A stretch of DNA of 64,000 nucleotides from Dehalococcoidia bacterium (lineage in GTDB: Bacteria > Chloroflexota > Dehalococcoidia > SM23-28-2). Location: contig JAUWYP010000003.1 in the NCBI GenBank assembly GCA_030615765.1, positions 62,001-126,000 of the forward strand, given 5' to 3'. The position numbers were made by a program, and so were the translations under genes. Positions 34,710 to 42,681 of this stretch are shown here, piece by piece; the stretch's first letter is position 1, and every line of letters starts with the position of its first letter. Under the pieces are notes generated by a model. The model was given only the letters and a program-made list of their open reading frames with translations. It had not been told where the DNA came from and did not search any database.

Positions 34710-35201
34710 CTACAGCCGCCCTAGGGCCCCGCCAAGCTTGTCCATCGCCGCGCTCCGCAGCTTCTCTAGTGTGGCCTGCAGGTCCTTTAGCTCCTGGTCG
34801 GTCAGAACAGCAGAGAGTTCCTCGGCGAGGCGATTGGCGGCGGGGAAGGCCTCGGCAAACTTGCTTTCACCCTTCTCGGTCAGGCGAACCCAGGTCTTGC
34901 GGCGATCACGCCTGTCAAAGACCCTCTCCACCATTCCCGGTTCTTCCAGCCTGTCCACCAGCCCTGTTATGGTCTGGCTGGCCTTGACCATGGCTCGCCC
35001 TATCTCGCCGGTAGTGATCGGCTCGTCCCCATTCTTCAGGACAGTCAAGAGATAGAGCTGGGGAAGAGAAAGATTATGGGGTAGAAGGGCTAACTCGGTC
35101 AGCTTGAAGATGGCGTTGTAGGCCTTATAGATCGTTATCCATTCAGCTAGGCCCCTAGCGCCATCGAACTTGGCTCGCCCCTTCGACTGTCGTGTCGTCA
35201 C
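34710..35201 (-). CDS. MarR family transcriptional regulator
   Basis: The 163-residue protein has a winged helix-turn-helix of MarR type: LPQLYLLTVLKNGDEPITTGEIGRAMVKASQTITGLVDRLEEPGMVERVFDRRDRRKTWVRLTEKG. The wing and its RRDRRK are clear. The GTG at 35201 has a strong GGAAGGAGG-type site nine bases upstream. It is near a TetR gene on the same strand, 63 bases apart; which genes they control is not evident. Confidence 0.85.
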   Translation of the reverse strand: MTTRQSKGRAKFDGARGLAEWITIYKAYNAIFKLTELALLPHNLSLPQLYLLTVLKNGDEPITTGEIGRAMVKASQTITGLVDRLEEPGMVERVFDRRDRRKTWVRLTEKGESKFAEAFPAANRLAEELSAVLTDQELKDLQATLEKLRSAAMDKLGGALGRL

Positions 35202-35264
35202 TAGACTCGTCCTCCTTCCGTTCGTGCCTTGGGCGCCGACGGTCGCCGCGCCCATTGCTTCTGC

Positions 35265-35855
35265 CTACCTTCGCAGCGAATTCAAGTACTCTTTCATCCA
35301 GTGCCGAGCGTCCTCCCAGATGGCCTGCGGTTGCCCCAGCAAGGCTGCCAAGTGGGCCCCGTGACTCACGATGATGACCACGTGGGCCAGCTGGTCAGGA
35401 TTCACGCTGTCGGCGATCTGGCCGTCGGCAACGCCCTGGCGCACCATCCGCTTGAGTTCCTGGCGCACAATTCTCAGTTGCCTTTGTAGCAGGTGCTGTC
35501 GGAAGCCCTCGTGCACGGCTGCCATGCGAGCGCAGATGGCAGCCGTGAAAGAATCTGGGGATCCCAGCTTGAGATCAGAGGGCAGGTCGTCAAGCACCTT
35601 GTGCAGGCGGTCGATGAGATGGTCGCTGGTGTACAAGTGCGAGACTGCGCCGTGTTCGCGAACCAGCCGCAGCGTCTCGTCAATAGCAGCGTAGCCCAGT
35701 TCCTCTTTGGACGAGAAGTAATAGTACAGGGTGCCCCTCTTGCAGCCGCTTTCCCTGAGGATATCGGCGATGCTGGTGTGGTAGTAACCATGGCTGGCGA
35801 ACAGCTTGAGGGCTGCCTCAACGAGATGTTTCCGAGGGTCTTGGCGGGCGGGCAT
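35265..35855 (-). CDS. TetR family transcriptional regulator
   Basis: The 196-residue protein begins MPARQDPRKHLVEAALKLFASHGYYHTSIADILRESGCKRGTLYYYFSSKEEL, a TetR DNA-binding domain right at the N-terminus. The C-terminal ligand domain is all-alpha. I prefer the ATG at 35855 because it starts just before the HTH and follows a promoter with an overlapping palindrome (35859-35872), which would be its own operator. The transcript leader would be about ten bases. Confidence 0.85.
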   Translation of the reverse strand: MPARQDPRKHLVEAALKLFASHGYYHTSIADILRESGCKRGTLYYYFSSKEELGYAAIDETLRLVREHGAVSHLYTSDHLIDRLHKVLDDLPSDLKLGSPDSFTAAICARMAAVHEGFRQHLLQRQLRIVRQELKRMVRQGVADGQIADSVNPDQLAHVVIIVSHGAHLAALLGQPQAIWEDARHWMKEYLNSLRR

Positions 35856-35858
35856 CTG

Positions 35859-35902
35859 ACCAATCGGTTGGTAAGCTACCACCCCTTTCACATTCGTGTC
35901 AA
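35859..35902 (-). promoter_or_regulatory. Promoter and palindromic operator of the TetR gene
   Basis: On the minus strand TTGACA (35897-35902) is followed after 18 bases by TAGCTT (35873-35878). The palindrome ACCAATCGGTTGGT at 35859-35872 abuts the -10 box and the ATG, and its ACCAA/TTGGT arms fit a TetR-type operator. Autorepression is the natural inference. Confidence 0.6.
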
Positions 35903-36288
35903 GTGCCAGCATTGTCTCCCAACCCACGGAATCTCCCACGCGAGACGGCGTTGGAGGCCGCTGTTGTGTCAAGGCTCCCTCGCCGCTCTGGCCACGAAAT
36001 TGCTGACCCCATAGAGTATGTTAGACGAAGGCCGGCGCACTTGGCAAGCGTCTACGGCCAAGTAGGGCAAGAAGTTTGCGTGAAAGATTCATTCTCTCCG
36101 CTTCATGGGCGCGGTGTGCGTCCAGCGATATGTATGGGGGGAACCAACCCCAAAACAACCGGCTAGCCTTGGCCGTACACGGGGCCCTGCGGGCCTCCTG
36201 GTGCGTCTGAGGGGCTTTGCCGCGTTCACCCGCGCCTTGGGCCGTCACTGACGGCCGCCCGCGACCTGGACGCCTGGCTTTCGGGCCA
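35903..36288. other. Intergenic region, no gene recognised
   Basis: Between the TetR promoter and the TIR-like-fold gene there are about 385 bases with no credible coding region. A minus-strand frame of 75 codons (36021-36248) has no ribosome site and no recognisable content. Confidence 0.4.
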
Positions 36289-37215
36289 TCAGCCGTGAAG
36301 ATAGTCGTGAATCAGACGTCGCAACTCGTCGGGCATGGAATAGGCTTTCATCTCCACGTCAGCCATGCTGCTAATCATCGCTGATACTTCGGGTTCTTGT
36401 CCGGAAAAGGTCTGGCGAAGCAGCAAGGGCCTGATGTTGTAGTCGCGACATCTTTCGAGTTCCATGAGTTGCCCAGCGGGGGAACTGACCTCAAAAACAG
36501 CCTTGCGGCACCGATGGAGTAGGAGAAGGCTACGGTCGTGGACGTCGTTCTCCGGGATCTTGAAGTCGAGGGGCATGATAGGCTCGAACCCCTCATCAGT
36601 CACGATCTGCTTGATAAGCTCAAGGTTCTGGGGTATATAGTAGTTGCCGCCCACAAAACAACAACGCTCCAATGGTTCGGTTAGGCTTTCTATTCTTCGT
36701 TTCTCGACTGTTTCCTCTTGGCGAGCTTCCTCCCCGATTTGTGCCCGGAGTTCCTGGTCAAGCTTGAATTCTGCTCGTGCTTCCACGAGGAGTTCATTCG
36801 GGTCCAGCGGAACGTTCCCCCGCTCTTTGCGGCGCTTAGCTACCTTCTTCATGGCAGCCAGGTATTCCTCCGGCACCCCCCAGGCGCTCAGGCTGAGTCC
36901 GGCCGGAAGGGCGTCAATCGCATCCTCAGAACCGGTCTCTGCCGAGAGAGCATCTTCAACGTATGCCATGAGTATCCTATCAATGCCCTCGATAACCTGG
37001 CCGAGCCGAATAAGCGCTATTCCGCCATTGTGGAGTTCCCAGCCCTTGTGGAAACGAGTCTGATAGTGTCGCTGTTCTTCGCGAAGGAACCCGTAGGTGT
37101 CGTTCATCCGACGCGCCGCGCTCTCCCAGTCTTGGCGCTGAAACGCGGCCGCGGCTAGAAGGCGGAAGTCCTCGAGCGCAGATCTAATCTCTACGGGGAT
37201 TTCGGGCTGTGCCAC
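36289..37215 (-). CDS. Hypothetical protein with possible TIR-like/deoxyribosyltransferase-like C-terminus
   Basis: The 308-residue protein is not firmly recognised. Residues 1 to about 190 are helical and charged. The last 115 residues read like a Rossmann-type TIR/nucleoside deoxyribosyltransferase-like domain: CCFVGGNYYIPQNLELIKQIV, EGFEPIMPLDF, DRSLLLLHRCRKAVFEVSSPAGQLMELERC. The FEVSSPAGQLMELE stretch resembles the catalytic Glu region of that fold. Such domains occur in antiphage NADases. It sits just outside the left attachment repeat of the island, next to an 11-bp tandem repeat, and may belong to an older integrated element. Confidence 0.5.
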   Translation of the reverse strand: MAQPEIPVEIRSALEDFRLLAAAAFQRQDWESAARRMNDTYGFLREEQRHYQTRFHKGWELHNGGIALIRLGQVIEGIDRILMAYVEDALSAETGSEDAIDALPAGLSLSAWGVPEEYLAAMKKVAKRRKERGNVPLDPNELLVEARAEFKLDQELRAQIGEEARQEETVEKRRIESLTEPLERCCFVGGNYYIPQNLELIKQIVTDEGFEPIMPLDFKIPENDVHDRSLLLLHRCRKAVFEVSSPAGQLMELERCRDYNIRPLLLRQTFSGQEPEVSAMISSMADVEMKAYSMPDELRRLIHDYLHG

Positions 37216-37270
37216 GCGCTATCTCCAGAAGCCATTTAGTGGCCTCTTTCTTCAGGGGGTAGTGTCTGGA

Positions 37271-37292
37271 ACGGGCGACAAACGGGCGACAA
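37271..37292. repeat. Tandem 11-bp repeat next to attL
   Basis: ACGGGCGACAA occurs twice without a gap, at 37271-37281 and 37282-37292. It lies 55 bases left of attL, about the distance of the GTTGCTGTCA repeats from the core on the island side, and in position resembles arm sites of a second integrase. Read as protein (+ strand) it gives TGDKRATNV, a common integrase C-terminal tail. Confidence 0.45.
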
Positions 37293-37346
37293 ATGTTTAG
37301 GTGCGTCATCAGACATCCCATGCGCTGCTGACATTTTCGTAGCTGC

Positions 37347-37395
37347 AATCTGGCAGGGGTGGAGGGATTCGAACCCCCGACCTGCGGTTTTGGAG
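37347..37395. repeat. Left attachment site (attL), 49-bp tRNA-Trp 3' fragment
   Basis: These 49 bases are identical to 58447-58495. They consist of four bases downstream of tRNA-Trp and the 3' 45 bases of the gene, from the encoded CCA through the T arm to the anticodon loop. The sequence after 37395 no longer matches the tRNA. It marks the left end of the integrated island. Confidence 0.9.
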
Positions 37396-37481
37396 TTCGT
37401 TCCTGCCCGTCCGCAGGAGTCCACCACCAGCCATCTTCGTATATGAGAGCGGGGTTTGCAAGCCCCTTTCGTCCGCTGGCG

Positions 37482-37522
37482 GCTGCTGTCATCCGTCCGG
37501 GTTGCTGTCAGAGTTGCTGTCA
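37482..37522. repeat. Candidate integrase arm-type sites, left arm
   Basis: Three close copies of a [G/C]TTGCTGTCA-like unit lie here: GCTGCTGTCA at 37483-37492, then GTTGCTGTCA at 37501-37510 and again at 37513-37522. The last two with two preceding bases form a block that is identical to 58370-58395 near the right end. In the excised circle they would lie on opposite sides of the core, as arm sites of lambda-type integrases do. Confidence 0.6.
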
Positions 37523-37527
37523 GCCGC

Positions 37528-38072
37528 GGGAAGCTTTCCCTATATCAACCGTTTGCTCATGAGCCTGCCTGAGGGGAAGCTTTCGCGATGTTGCAGGCGA
37601 GTGTGAGAGCTTGTAGGACTGATTACGCTATTTTGCAGATTTGGGGAGATAACCTATCATATACGATCCATCTGTCCTTAGCGGCAACCTCTGTTGCTGC
37701 CAGCTAGGATGCTGAGCCCCCAGGAATCTCCGGTGACAGTCCTGGTTTCCTCGTACACCGTGAACCGTGTCTGCTGGTTATCCCCTATGGAGAAGTGCCA
37801 GCGGCCATCGGTGTAGTAAGCCCTGTGTGGCTTTTGCGCTATGACTGGGCCACCCTTTGGGCAGGCGGCTAGCACCTTGTCTACCACTATGGCCCAAGCC
37901 TCGTCCTCGCTAAGAGTCGGCGTCGGGGCCTGTGGCGTCGCGTCATCACCGCCACAGGCGGCAATGACCGCCGCAGCCACCGCCATCGTCGTTACCATCA
38001 ACCACACGCGCATGGCTCCCTCCGTCGTGGCCCCGCTAATTCTAGCACGTCCTCAGGGCGGGAAGCTTTCCC
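37528..38072. repeat. Three dispersed GGGAAGCTTTCCC palindromes
   Basis: GGGAAGCTTTCCC occurs at 37528-37540 and 38060-38072, and a partial copy GGGAAGCTTTC at 37574-37584. The three lie in the left 700 bases of the island around the small lipoprotein gene. The full copies are perfect 13-base palindromes around AAGCTT. They could bind a regulator or the Xis-like protein. Confidence 0.5.
37678..38013 (-). CDS. Small hypothetical lipoprotein
   Basis: The 111-residue protein has a lipoprotein signal (VTTMAVAAAVIAACGG) and a short Thr/Pro linker. A domain of about 80 residues follows (SEDEAWAIVVDKVLAACPKGGPVIAQKPHRAYYTDGRWHFSIGD). The fold is unknown, and it has two more cysteines, CP and the C-terminal GCR, that may form a disulfide. 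It is the leftmost gene of the island and faces the opposite way to the E2-E1-JAB operon. Confidence 0.65.
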   Translation of the reverse strand: MRVWLMVTTMAVAAAVIAACGGDDATPQAPTPTLSEDEAWAIVVDKVLAACPKGGPVIAQKPHRAYYTDGRWHFSIGDNQQTRFTVYEETRTVTGDSWGLSILAGSNRGCR

Positions 38073-38389
38073 CATTCCGAGTGCTGGGCCTGCATTATGC
38101 TGTTGGCTCCTCGGAAAATTTCACCTATGGCGAAACGGGCGGCTGCCGGCCTGGGCGAAGGTGCCGGAGATGCCCGAGAGTTGAAGGGCTCGCCAGCAGC
38201 GTGAGGATAACCTCCATTTCATGGCGTGCCCCAGAGGGGCAATACCTGCGTCCGCGTGAGGTGCCCCGCTTGCGCTTGGGTCCATGGTACAATAAGCGCA
38301 GGATAGGAGAAGCCCCCCACCGTGTGAGGCTAGCTCCTTCTCCATGTCATGCTCAGTATGTGCGCACGCCTACTTAGGGAGACCGACCA
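38014..38389. other. Intergenic region upstream of the conjugation operon
   Basis: These 376 bases should hold the promoter of the E2-E1-JAB operon. A TACAAT box at 38288-38293 is a -10 candidate without a clear -35, and a GGGAAGCTTTCCC palindrome lies at 38060-38072. I see no convincing short gene. Confidence 0.4.
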
Positions 38390-39505
38390 ATGCCTAAGGT
38401 GACTTTCTTCCCCCTTGGGAACGCCGATTGCTTCCGCATCGATCTCGCTGGCGGTCAAAAGCTCCTCTTCGACTACGCAGCCGCTCGTGACCTATCGGAC
38501 GACCAAGACCACAGGATCGATTTGCCGAAAGTGCTGCGTCAGGATCTGGAAGCGACCGGGCGGAAGAGCTACGATGTCGTCGCGATTACCCACCTCGACA
38601 AGGACCACTACACTGGAGCGTCGGATTTCTTCTATCTGGAGCACGCCAAGAAGTACCAGGACGAAGACCGTATCAGGATCGACTGCCTCTGGGTGCCCGC
38701 TGCGGTCATCGTCGAGAAGAGCCCTGACGATCCTGAGGCCCGGATCATCCAGGCTGAAGCGCGGCACCGTCTCCGTGAAGGTGAGGGGATCCGGATCTTC
38801 TCGCGGCCGGACGCGCTAAAGGACTGGCTCGCCGAGCAGGCTCTGTCCGTGGAGGACCGGTCCCACCTGATCACTGACGCCGGTCGGCTCGTCCCTGAAT
38901 TCACGATAAGCGAGCATGGGGCTGAGTTCTTCGTCCACTCGCCCTTCGCCACGCGACTAGACGACGGCACGGTCGTTGACCGGAACACGAATTCCTTAGT
39001 GGTCCAGGCGACGTTCCAGTGCGGGGAGACCAAGACCAAGGCGATCCTGAGCGCCGATGCCGACCACGAGACCCTGACCGCCATCGTGGAAGTCACTAGG
39101 TACAAGAAGAACGAGTCCCGTCTGGAATGGGACATCTTCAAGGTGCCCCATCACTGCAGCTACTTAGCCCTGGGGCCGGACAGGGGCAAAGACAAGACGG
39201 CGCCTGTGCCGGAAGTCCAGTGGTTGCTCGAGGAACAAGGTGGGAAAGGCGGCGTGATCGTGTCGCCGAGCTGGCCGATCTCCTCCACTGATGAGGTCCA
39301 GCCGCCGCACCGCCAGGCCGCGGCATACTACCGCGAGGTGGCTAACCAGTTAGACGGTGAGTTCAAGGTGACTATGGAGCACCCAAAGATCTCCGCACCC
39401 GCTCCGCTTGTGATCTCGATCTGCGACTTCGGCGCCACGATTGAGAAGCAGGTGATCCCCGCCGCCACAGCGATCACAGGAAGACGGGCTCCGCGGGCTG
39501 GATAG
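38390..39505 (+). CDS. Metallo-beta-lactamase-fold protein linked to E2-E1-JAB (first gene of operon)
   Basis: The 371-residue protein has a ComEC/Rec2-like MBL fold: FFPLGNADCFRIDL at the start, THLDKDHYTGA (metal motif, residues 67-77), NTNSLVVQATF with LSADADHE, and PHHCSY near residue 255. The two metal sites appear complete. The last 15 residues are polar and flexible and end in Arg-Ala-Gly. Only one base separates its stop from the GTG of the E2-E1-JAB gene, so the two are translationally coupled. MBL proteins have been noted with such E2/E1/JAB proteins in earlier comparative genomics. A nuclease or nucleotide hydrolase role is possible. Confidence 0.82.
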   Translation: MPKVTFFPLGNADCFRIDLAGGQKLLFDYAAARDLSDDQDHRIDLPKVLRQDLEATGRKSYDVVAITHLDKDHYTGASDFFYLEHAKKYQDEDRIRIDCLWVPAAVIVEKSPDDPEARIIQAEARHRLREGEGIRIFSRPDALKDWLAEQALSVEDRSHLITDAGRLVPEFTISEHGAEFFVHSPFATRLDDGTVVDRNTNSLVVQATFQCGETKTKAILSADADHETLTAIVEVTRYKKNESRLEWDIFKVPHHCSYLALGPDRGKDKTAPVPEVQWLLEEQGGKGGVIVSPSWPISSTDEVQPPHRQAAAYYREVANQLDGEFKVTMEHPKISAPAPLVISICDFGATIEKQVIPAATAITGRRAPRAG

Positions 39506-39506
39506 A

Positions 39507-41816
39507 GTGGTAGAAGCGGACTTTCTTGCGCCTCCAGGAGACCCTGCATCCCCCGATGGCCTCACCGTCGCCAAAGCACGCGAGATGGTCCGTCTGCTCA
39601 CCGCTGGGGCACATCCCTACGCGCAATTCATCGAGACGCGAAGCAGCGCCGAAGCGGAGATAGTAGTGCTGGAGGTGGACGTCGAGGTGCCTCAACACTG
39701 CGTCTACGAGATCCGGCGCATAGAGAGGCTCGCCGTTGTCTTCGATCGGGCCGATGAGTCCCTCCCCGAAGTATTAGCGCTCCGACGGGACTTCCCACTC
39801 GTGCCGCATCTCAACCTCCGACCGTTTGAGCTTCCTCGGAGCCTTTGCCTGTACGACCATCCCTACAAGGAACTGAAGCTGGAATGGACGGCTGCCGCCT
39901 TCGTAGAGCGGATTCGGACTTGGCTGGCGCGGACCGCCAAGGATCTTCTTCACGAGGAAGATCAGCCTCTGGAGCCGATTCTCATGGATCCGGCGGAGGA
40001 TCTCATCCTCCCAGCCGACCTGTTTGATCCGGAGCAGGCAGAGGACGCGCAGCGGCTGCAGGTGGGCGTTGTACAGGTTCCACCGAATAGGGCGACGTAC
40101 ATCGCCGAGCACTGGCCGGAGTCGGCCGGAGTCCCGAAAGAGGGTCTGCGCTTCATAGCGACTGCAGTAACGTGTCAGCCGCAGCCACATGGCATCATTC
40201 TCAGGATCCCCGGCAACCTGTCAGATCTTCACGACCTCATGTTGACTTCAGGCGACGACCTGCTTGGTACACTGCGAGGGCGTCTCAAGGAGTGGGTGCA
40301 GTCGGGCGGACCGTTCCAGCAGATGCAGGATGACCCCCTCATCGTTATTGCCCGTCTACCCAAGACGCGGGCCCAAGGAGGCCCTGTCGAGACGACGGAG
40401 ATCCGAGCATTCGTTATCCTCCATTCGATCAAGGAAATAGGGGAAGCGATCGGTGTCTGGGTGATTAAAGACGGCAGCGTTGGACTCTTGTTTGAGCCTG
40501 ATGAGGCTAGGCGAGGGGCGGAAATCAAGCTCAAACTGCTGAACCCGAGACCTGCGCTCTCCCGGCCTCTTGCGGCGCAACTCAACGCGTTGAATGAAGC
40601 GGTCTCTATCGAGGTCGCCGCCATCGGCGTCGGGGCGCTGGGGTCGCAAGTGGTTACGAACCTGGTCCGCGCCGGATTTGGCCAGTGGACGCTGATCGAC
40701 CCGGACATTCTATTGCCCCACAACATCGCCCGTCATGCCCTAGGTGGCTTCTTCCTCGGTGCATCGAAAGCCCAGGCCCTGGCCGCGGTAGTCAATCCAA
40801 TGATCGACGGCGACGACATTGCGCGGGCGATCGTTGCTGACGTGCTAAGGCCGGGCGAGCAGGCGGAGGCGCTGCAGGATGTCTTTCGGGAATCCGATGT
40901 GATCGTCGACATGTCCGTCTCGGTCGCCGTCGCCAGGTATCTGGCCCGTGATCTTGAAGCAGCAGCGCGCCGAATGTCGCTCTTCCTCAACCCTTCCGGG
41001 ACGGGCCTCATCCTCTTGGCCGAAGACGCGCAGCGACTGGTTCCCCTCGATATGCTTGAGATGCAGTTCTATCGGGAGCTGGTCACGGACTCTACCCTAG
41101 CAGGATTCCTCAGACGCAGCGACGACCGTATCCACGCCGGCCAGTCGTGCCGCGATATCACCACTCGCTTGCCCCAGGACCTGGTTGCGCTGCAGGCGGC
41201 GATCGCGAGCCGAGCGCTGCGAGCAGCCATTCGGTCGGGCGACCCTACACTCTCGGTCTGGCGGGTTGAGGAGCCGAGTTTGACTGTCAGCGCTGTCCAT
41301 GTCACACCCAGCAAGATCAGGACGGAGCGGATTGGGGAGTGGATGGTGTGTACAGACGCGACGCTCCTGCACAAGCTGGCGGAACTGAGGAGCGGTAAGC
41401 TCCCGAACGAGACCGGCGGCGTCCTAGTGGGCGCCTTCGACATGCAGCGCAAGATCGTCTATGTCATCGACACAATCCCCTCTCCGCCGGACAGTGAGGA
41501 ATGGCCGACGGTCTACATCCGGGGGTGTCAAGGCCTCACGCAGCGCGTCCGGGAAATTGGGGAGGCGACCGACGCGATGCTCCAGTACATTGGTGAGTGG
41601 CACTCCCATCCGGATGGCTATGACGCCTCTCCTAGTCCGGATGACTTGACGGTGCTTGCCTGGCTCACAGAACGGATGGATGCGGATGGCTTTCCGGCAG
41701 TACTGGCGATCGCCGCTCAGGAGGGAGAGGTGCGATTCCTCCTCGGGGACCTCGCCGTCACCAAGGACGAAGTCCTGGGTGGCGCCGACCCTGCATCTGC
41801 TCAAACTAACGGATAG
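39507..41816 (+). CDS. E2-E1-JAB single-chain ubiquitin-like conjugation protein
   Basis: The 769-residue protein holds three ubiquitin-pathway modules. An E2-like domain (about 1-150) has the candidate catalytic Cys114 in LPRSLCLYDHPYKELKLEW. A ThiF/E1-like adenylation domain (about 365-570) has VAAIGVGALGS (G374-G379), TLIDPDILLPHNIARH, and a candidate catalytic Cys548 in GQSCRDITTRLPQDLVA. A C-terminal JAB/JAMM metalloprotease (about 615-769) has Glu635 in ETGGVLVGA and GEWHSHPDGYDASPSPDDL (His699, His701). The E2-E1 order is that of Cap2 in type II CBASS; JAB corresponds to Cap3. No CD-NTase and no separate ubiquitin-like protein are nearby. Confidence 0.85.
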   Translation: MVEADFLAPPGDPASPDGLTVAKAREMVRLLTAGAHPYAQFIETRSSAEAEIVVLEVDVEVPQHCVYEIRRIERLAVVFDRADESLPEVLALRRDFPLVPHLNLRPFELPRSLCLYDHPYKELKLEWTAAAFVERIRTWLARTAKDLLHEEDQPLEPILMDPAEDLILPADLFDPEQAEDAQRLQVGVVQVPPNRATYIAEHWPESAGVPKEGLRFIATAVTCQPQPHGIILRIPGNLSDLHDLMLTSGDDLLGTLRGRLKEWVQSGGPFQQMQDDPLIVIARLPKTRAQGGPVETTEIRAFVILHSIKEIGEAIGVWVIKDGSVGLLFEPDEARRGAEIKLKLLNPRPALSRPLAAQLNALNEAVSIEVAAIGVGALGSQVVTNLVRAGFGQWTLIDPDILLPHNIARHALGGFFLGASKAQALAAVVNPMIDGDDIARAIVADVLRPGEQAEALQDVFRESDVIVDMSVSVAVARYLARDLEAAARRMSLFLNPSGTGLILLAEDAQRLVPLDMLEMQFYRELVTDSTLAGFLRRSDDRIHAGQSCRDITTRLPQDLVALQAAIASRALRAAIRSGDPTLSVWRVEEPSLTVSAVHVTPSKIRTERIGEWMVCTDATLLHKLAELRSGKLPNETGGVLVGAFDMQRKIVYVIDTIPSPPDSEEWPTVYIRGCQGLTQRVREIGEATDAMLQYIGEWHSHPDGYDASPSPDDLTVLAWLTERMDADGFPAVLAIAAQEGEVRFLLGDLAVTKDEVLGGADPASAQTNG

Positions 41817-41910
41817 CTATGGCAAATTCGGTGCGCTAGCGCCGGTGTACAATCTAGCGGGGACAAGCATGTTGATGACGGCCAATAGCGTGGACTCGGC
41901 AGGAATCTAA

Positions 41911-42663
41911 ATGACGTCGAGGTTCAGTTTCTACGACTTCCTAGGGTACATCATCCCAGGCGCGATTCTGCTGCTCGCAGTCGTCTACTGGGCAGAGTCT
42001 GTACTAGAATTCGATCTAGTGACTGTCGGCTCGATCTCGGGTGTCGGGCAGACGACCCTCTTTCTTATCGTTGCGTACCTGGTGGGGCACCTCATGCAGG
42101 CCTTTGGCCGGCGGTTTGAGGTGAGGGAGACAGAAAGGTGGGGTGGCTACTTCTCGGTGCAATTCCTGCGGCCGGATGACACCTTCTACACCGATGACTT
42201 CAAGGGGAAGCTGTTAGATGCTATCCATGCCACCTTCGGTCTGGCGCCTTTGGCGGATCCACCCGATGACGAAGCTCGGGACAGAAGGCTCCAGGAGATG
42301 TTCGCCATCTGTTACACCTATGTAATTCAACGCGGGATAGCTCAGCACGCTGAGGTCCACAATGCGACGTATGGCTTTTTCCGTGGCTCCCTCGTGCTTT
42401 GGCTTTCGGTTATCGTCCTCTTCTTCCTTGCTGAGTTGCGACACGCTTCAATTGCCGTGGCTTCAGCCCTTGACTATAACCAAACTCCCATCGATGACGT
42501 GAAGTGGCACCTCGTGATCGCCGGAGCGGCCGTCCTTTTGGCGACTTTTACGTTGCCGTTGCTACGAGACCGTTTTGCCCACTTCGGCCGGCGCTTCGTC
42601 GACGCTGTTTACCGGAGTTTCTACGCGTTCGTCAGTAGTGCCCGCGTCGACCGTGAGCCATAA
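41911..42663 (+). CDS. Membrane protein of the E2-E1-JAB operon
   Basis: The 250-residue protein is unrecognised. It has two N-terminal hydrophobic helices (FLGYIIPGAILLLAVVYWA and TLFLIVAYLVGHLMQAFG), a soluble middle of about 85 residues, and two C-terminal helices (SLVLWLSVIVLFFLAEL and HLVIAGAAVLLATFTLPLL). The layout, with soluble middle between helix pairs, could suit an effector acting at the membrane, as in many abortive-infection systems. It follows the E2-E1-JAB gene after 94 bases with a TACAAT box at 41849-41854, and precedes the second MBL gene by 18 bases. Confidence 0.7.
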   Translation: MTSRFSFYDFLGYIIPGAILLLAVVYWAESVLEFDLVTVGSISGVGQTTLFLIVAYLVGHLMQAFGRRFEVRETERWGGYFSVQFLRPDDTFYTDDFKGKLLDAIHATFGLAPLADPPDDEARDRRLQEMFAICYTYVIQRGIAQHAEVHNATYGFFRGSLVLWLSVIVLFFLAELRHASIAVASALDYNQTPIDDVKWHLVIAGAAVLLATFTLPLLRDRFAHFGRRFVDAVYRSFYAFVSSARVDREP

Positions 42664-42681
42664 GGCGGTCGTCAAACCACC

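Noticed and set aside
36021-36248. 75-codon gene on the minus strand
   Set aside because: No ribosome site, arginine-rich composition typical of non-coding GC-rich frames.
39507-41816. Type II CBASS operon
   Set aside because: E2-E1 and JAB are present but fused, and no CD-NTase or typical CBASS effector is adjacent.
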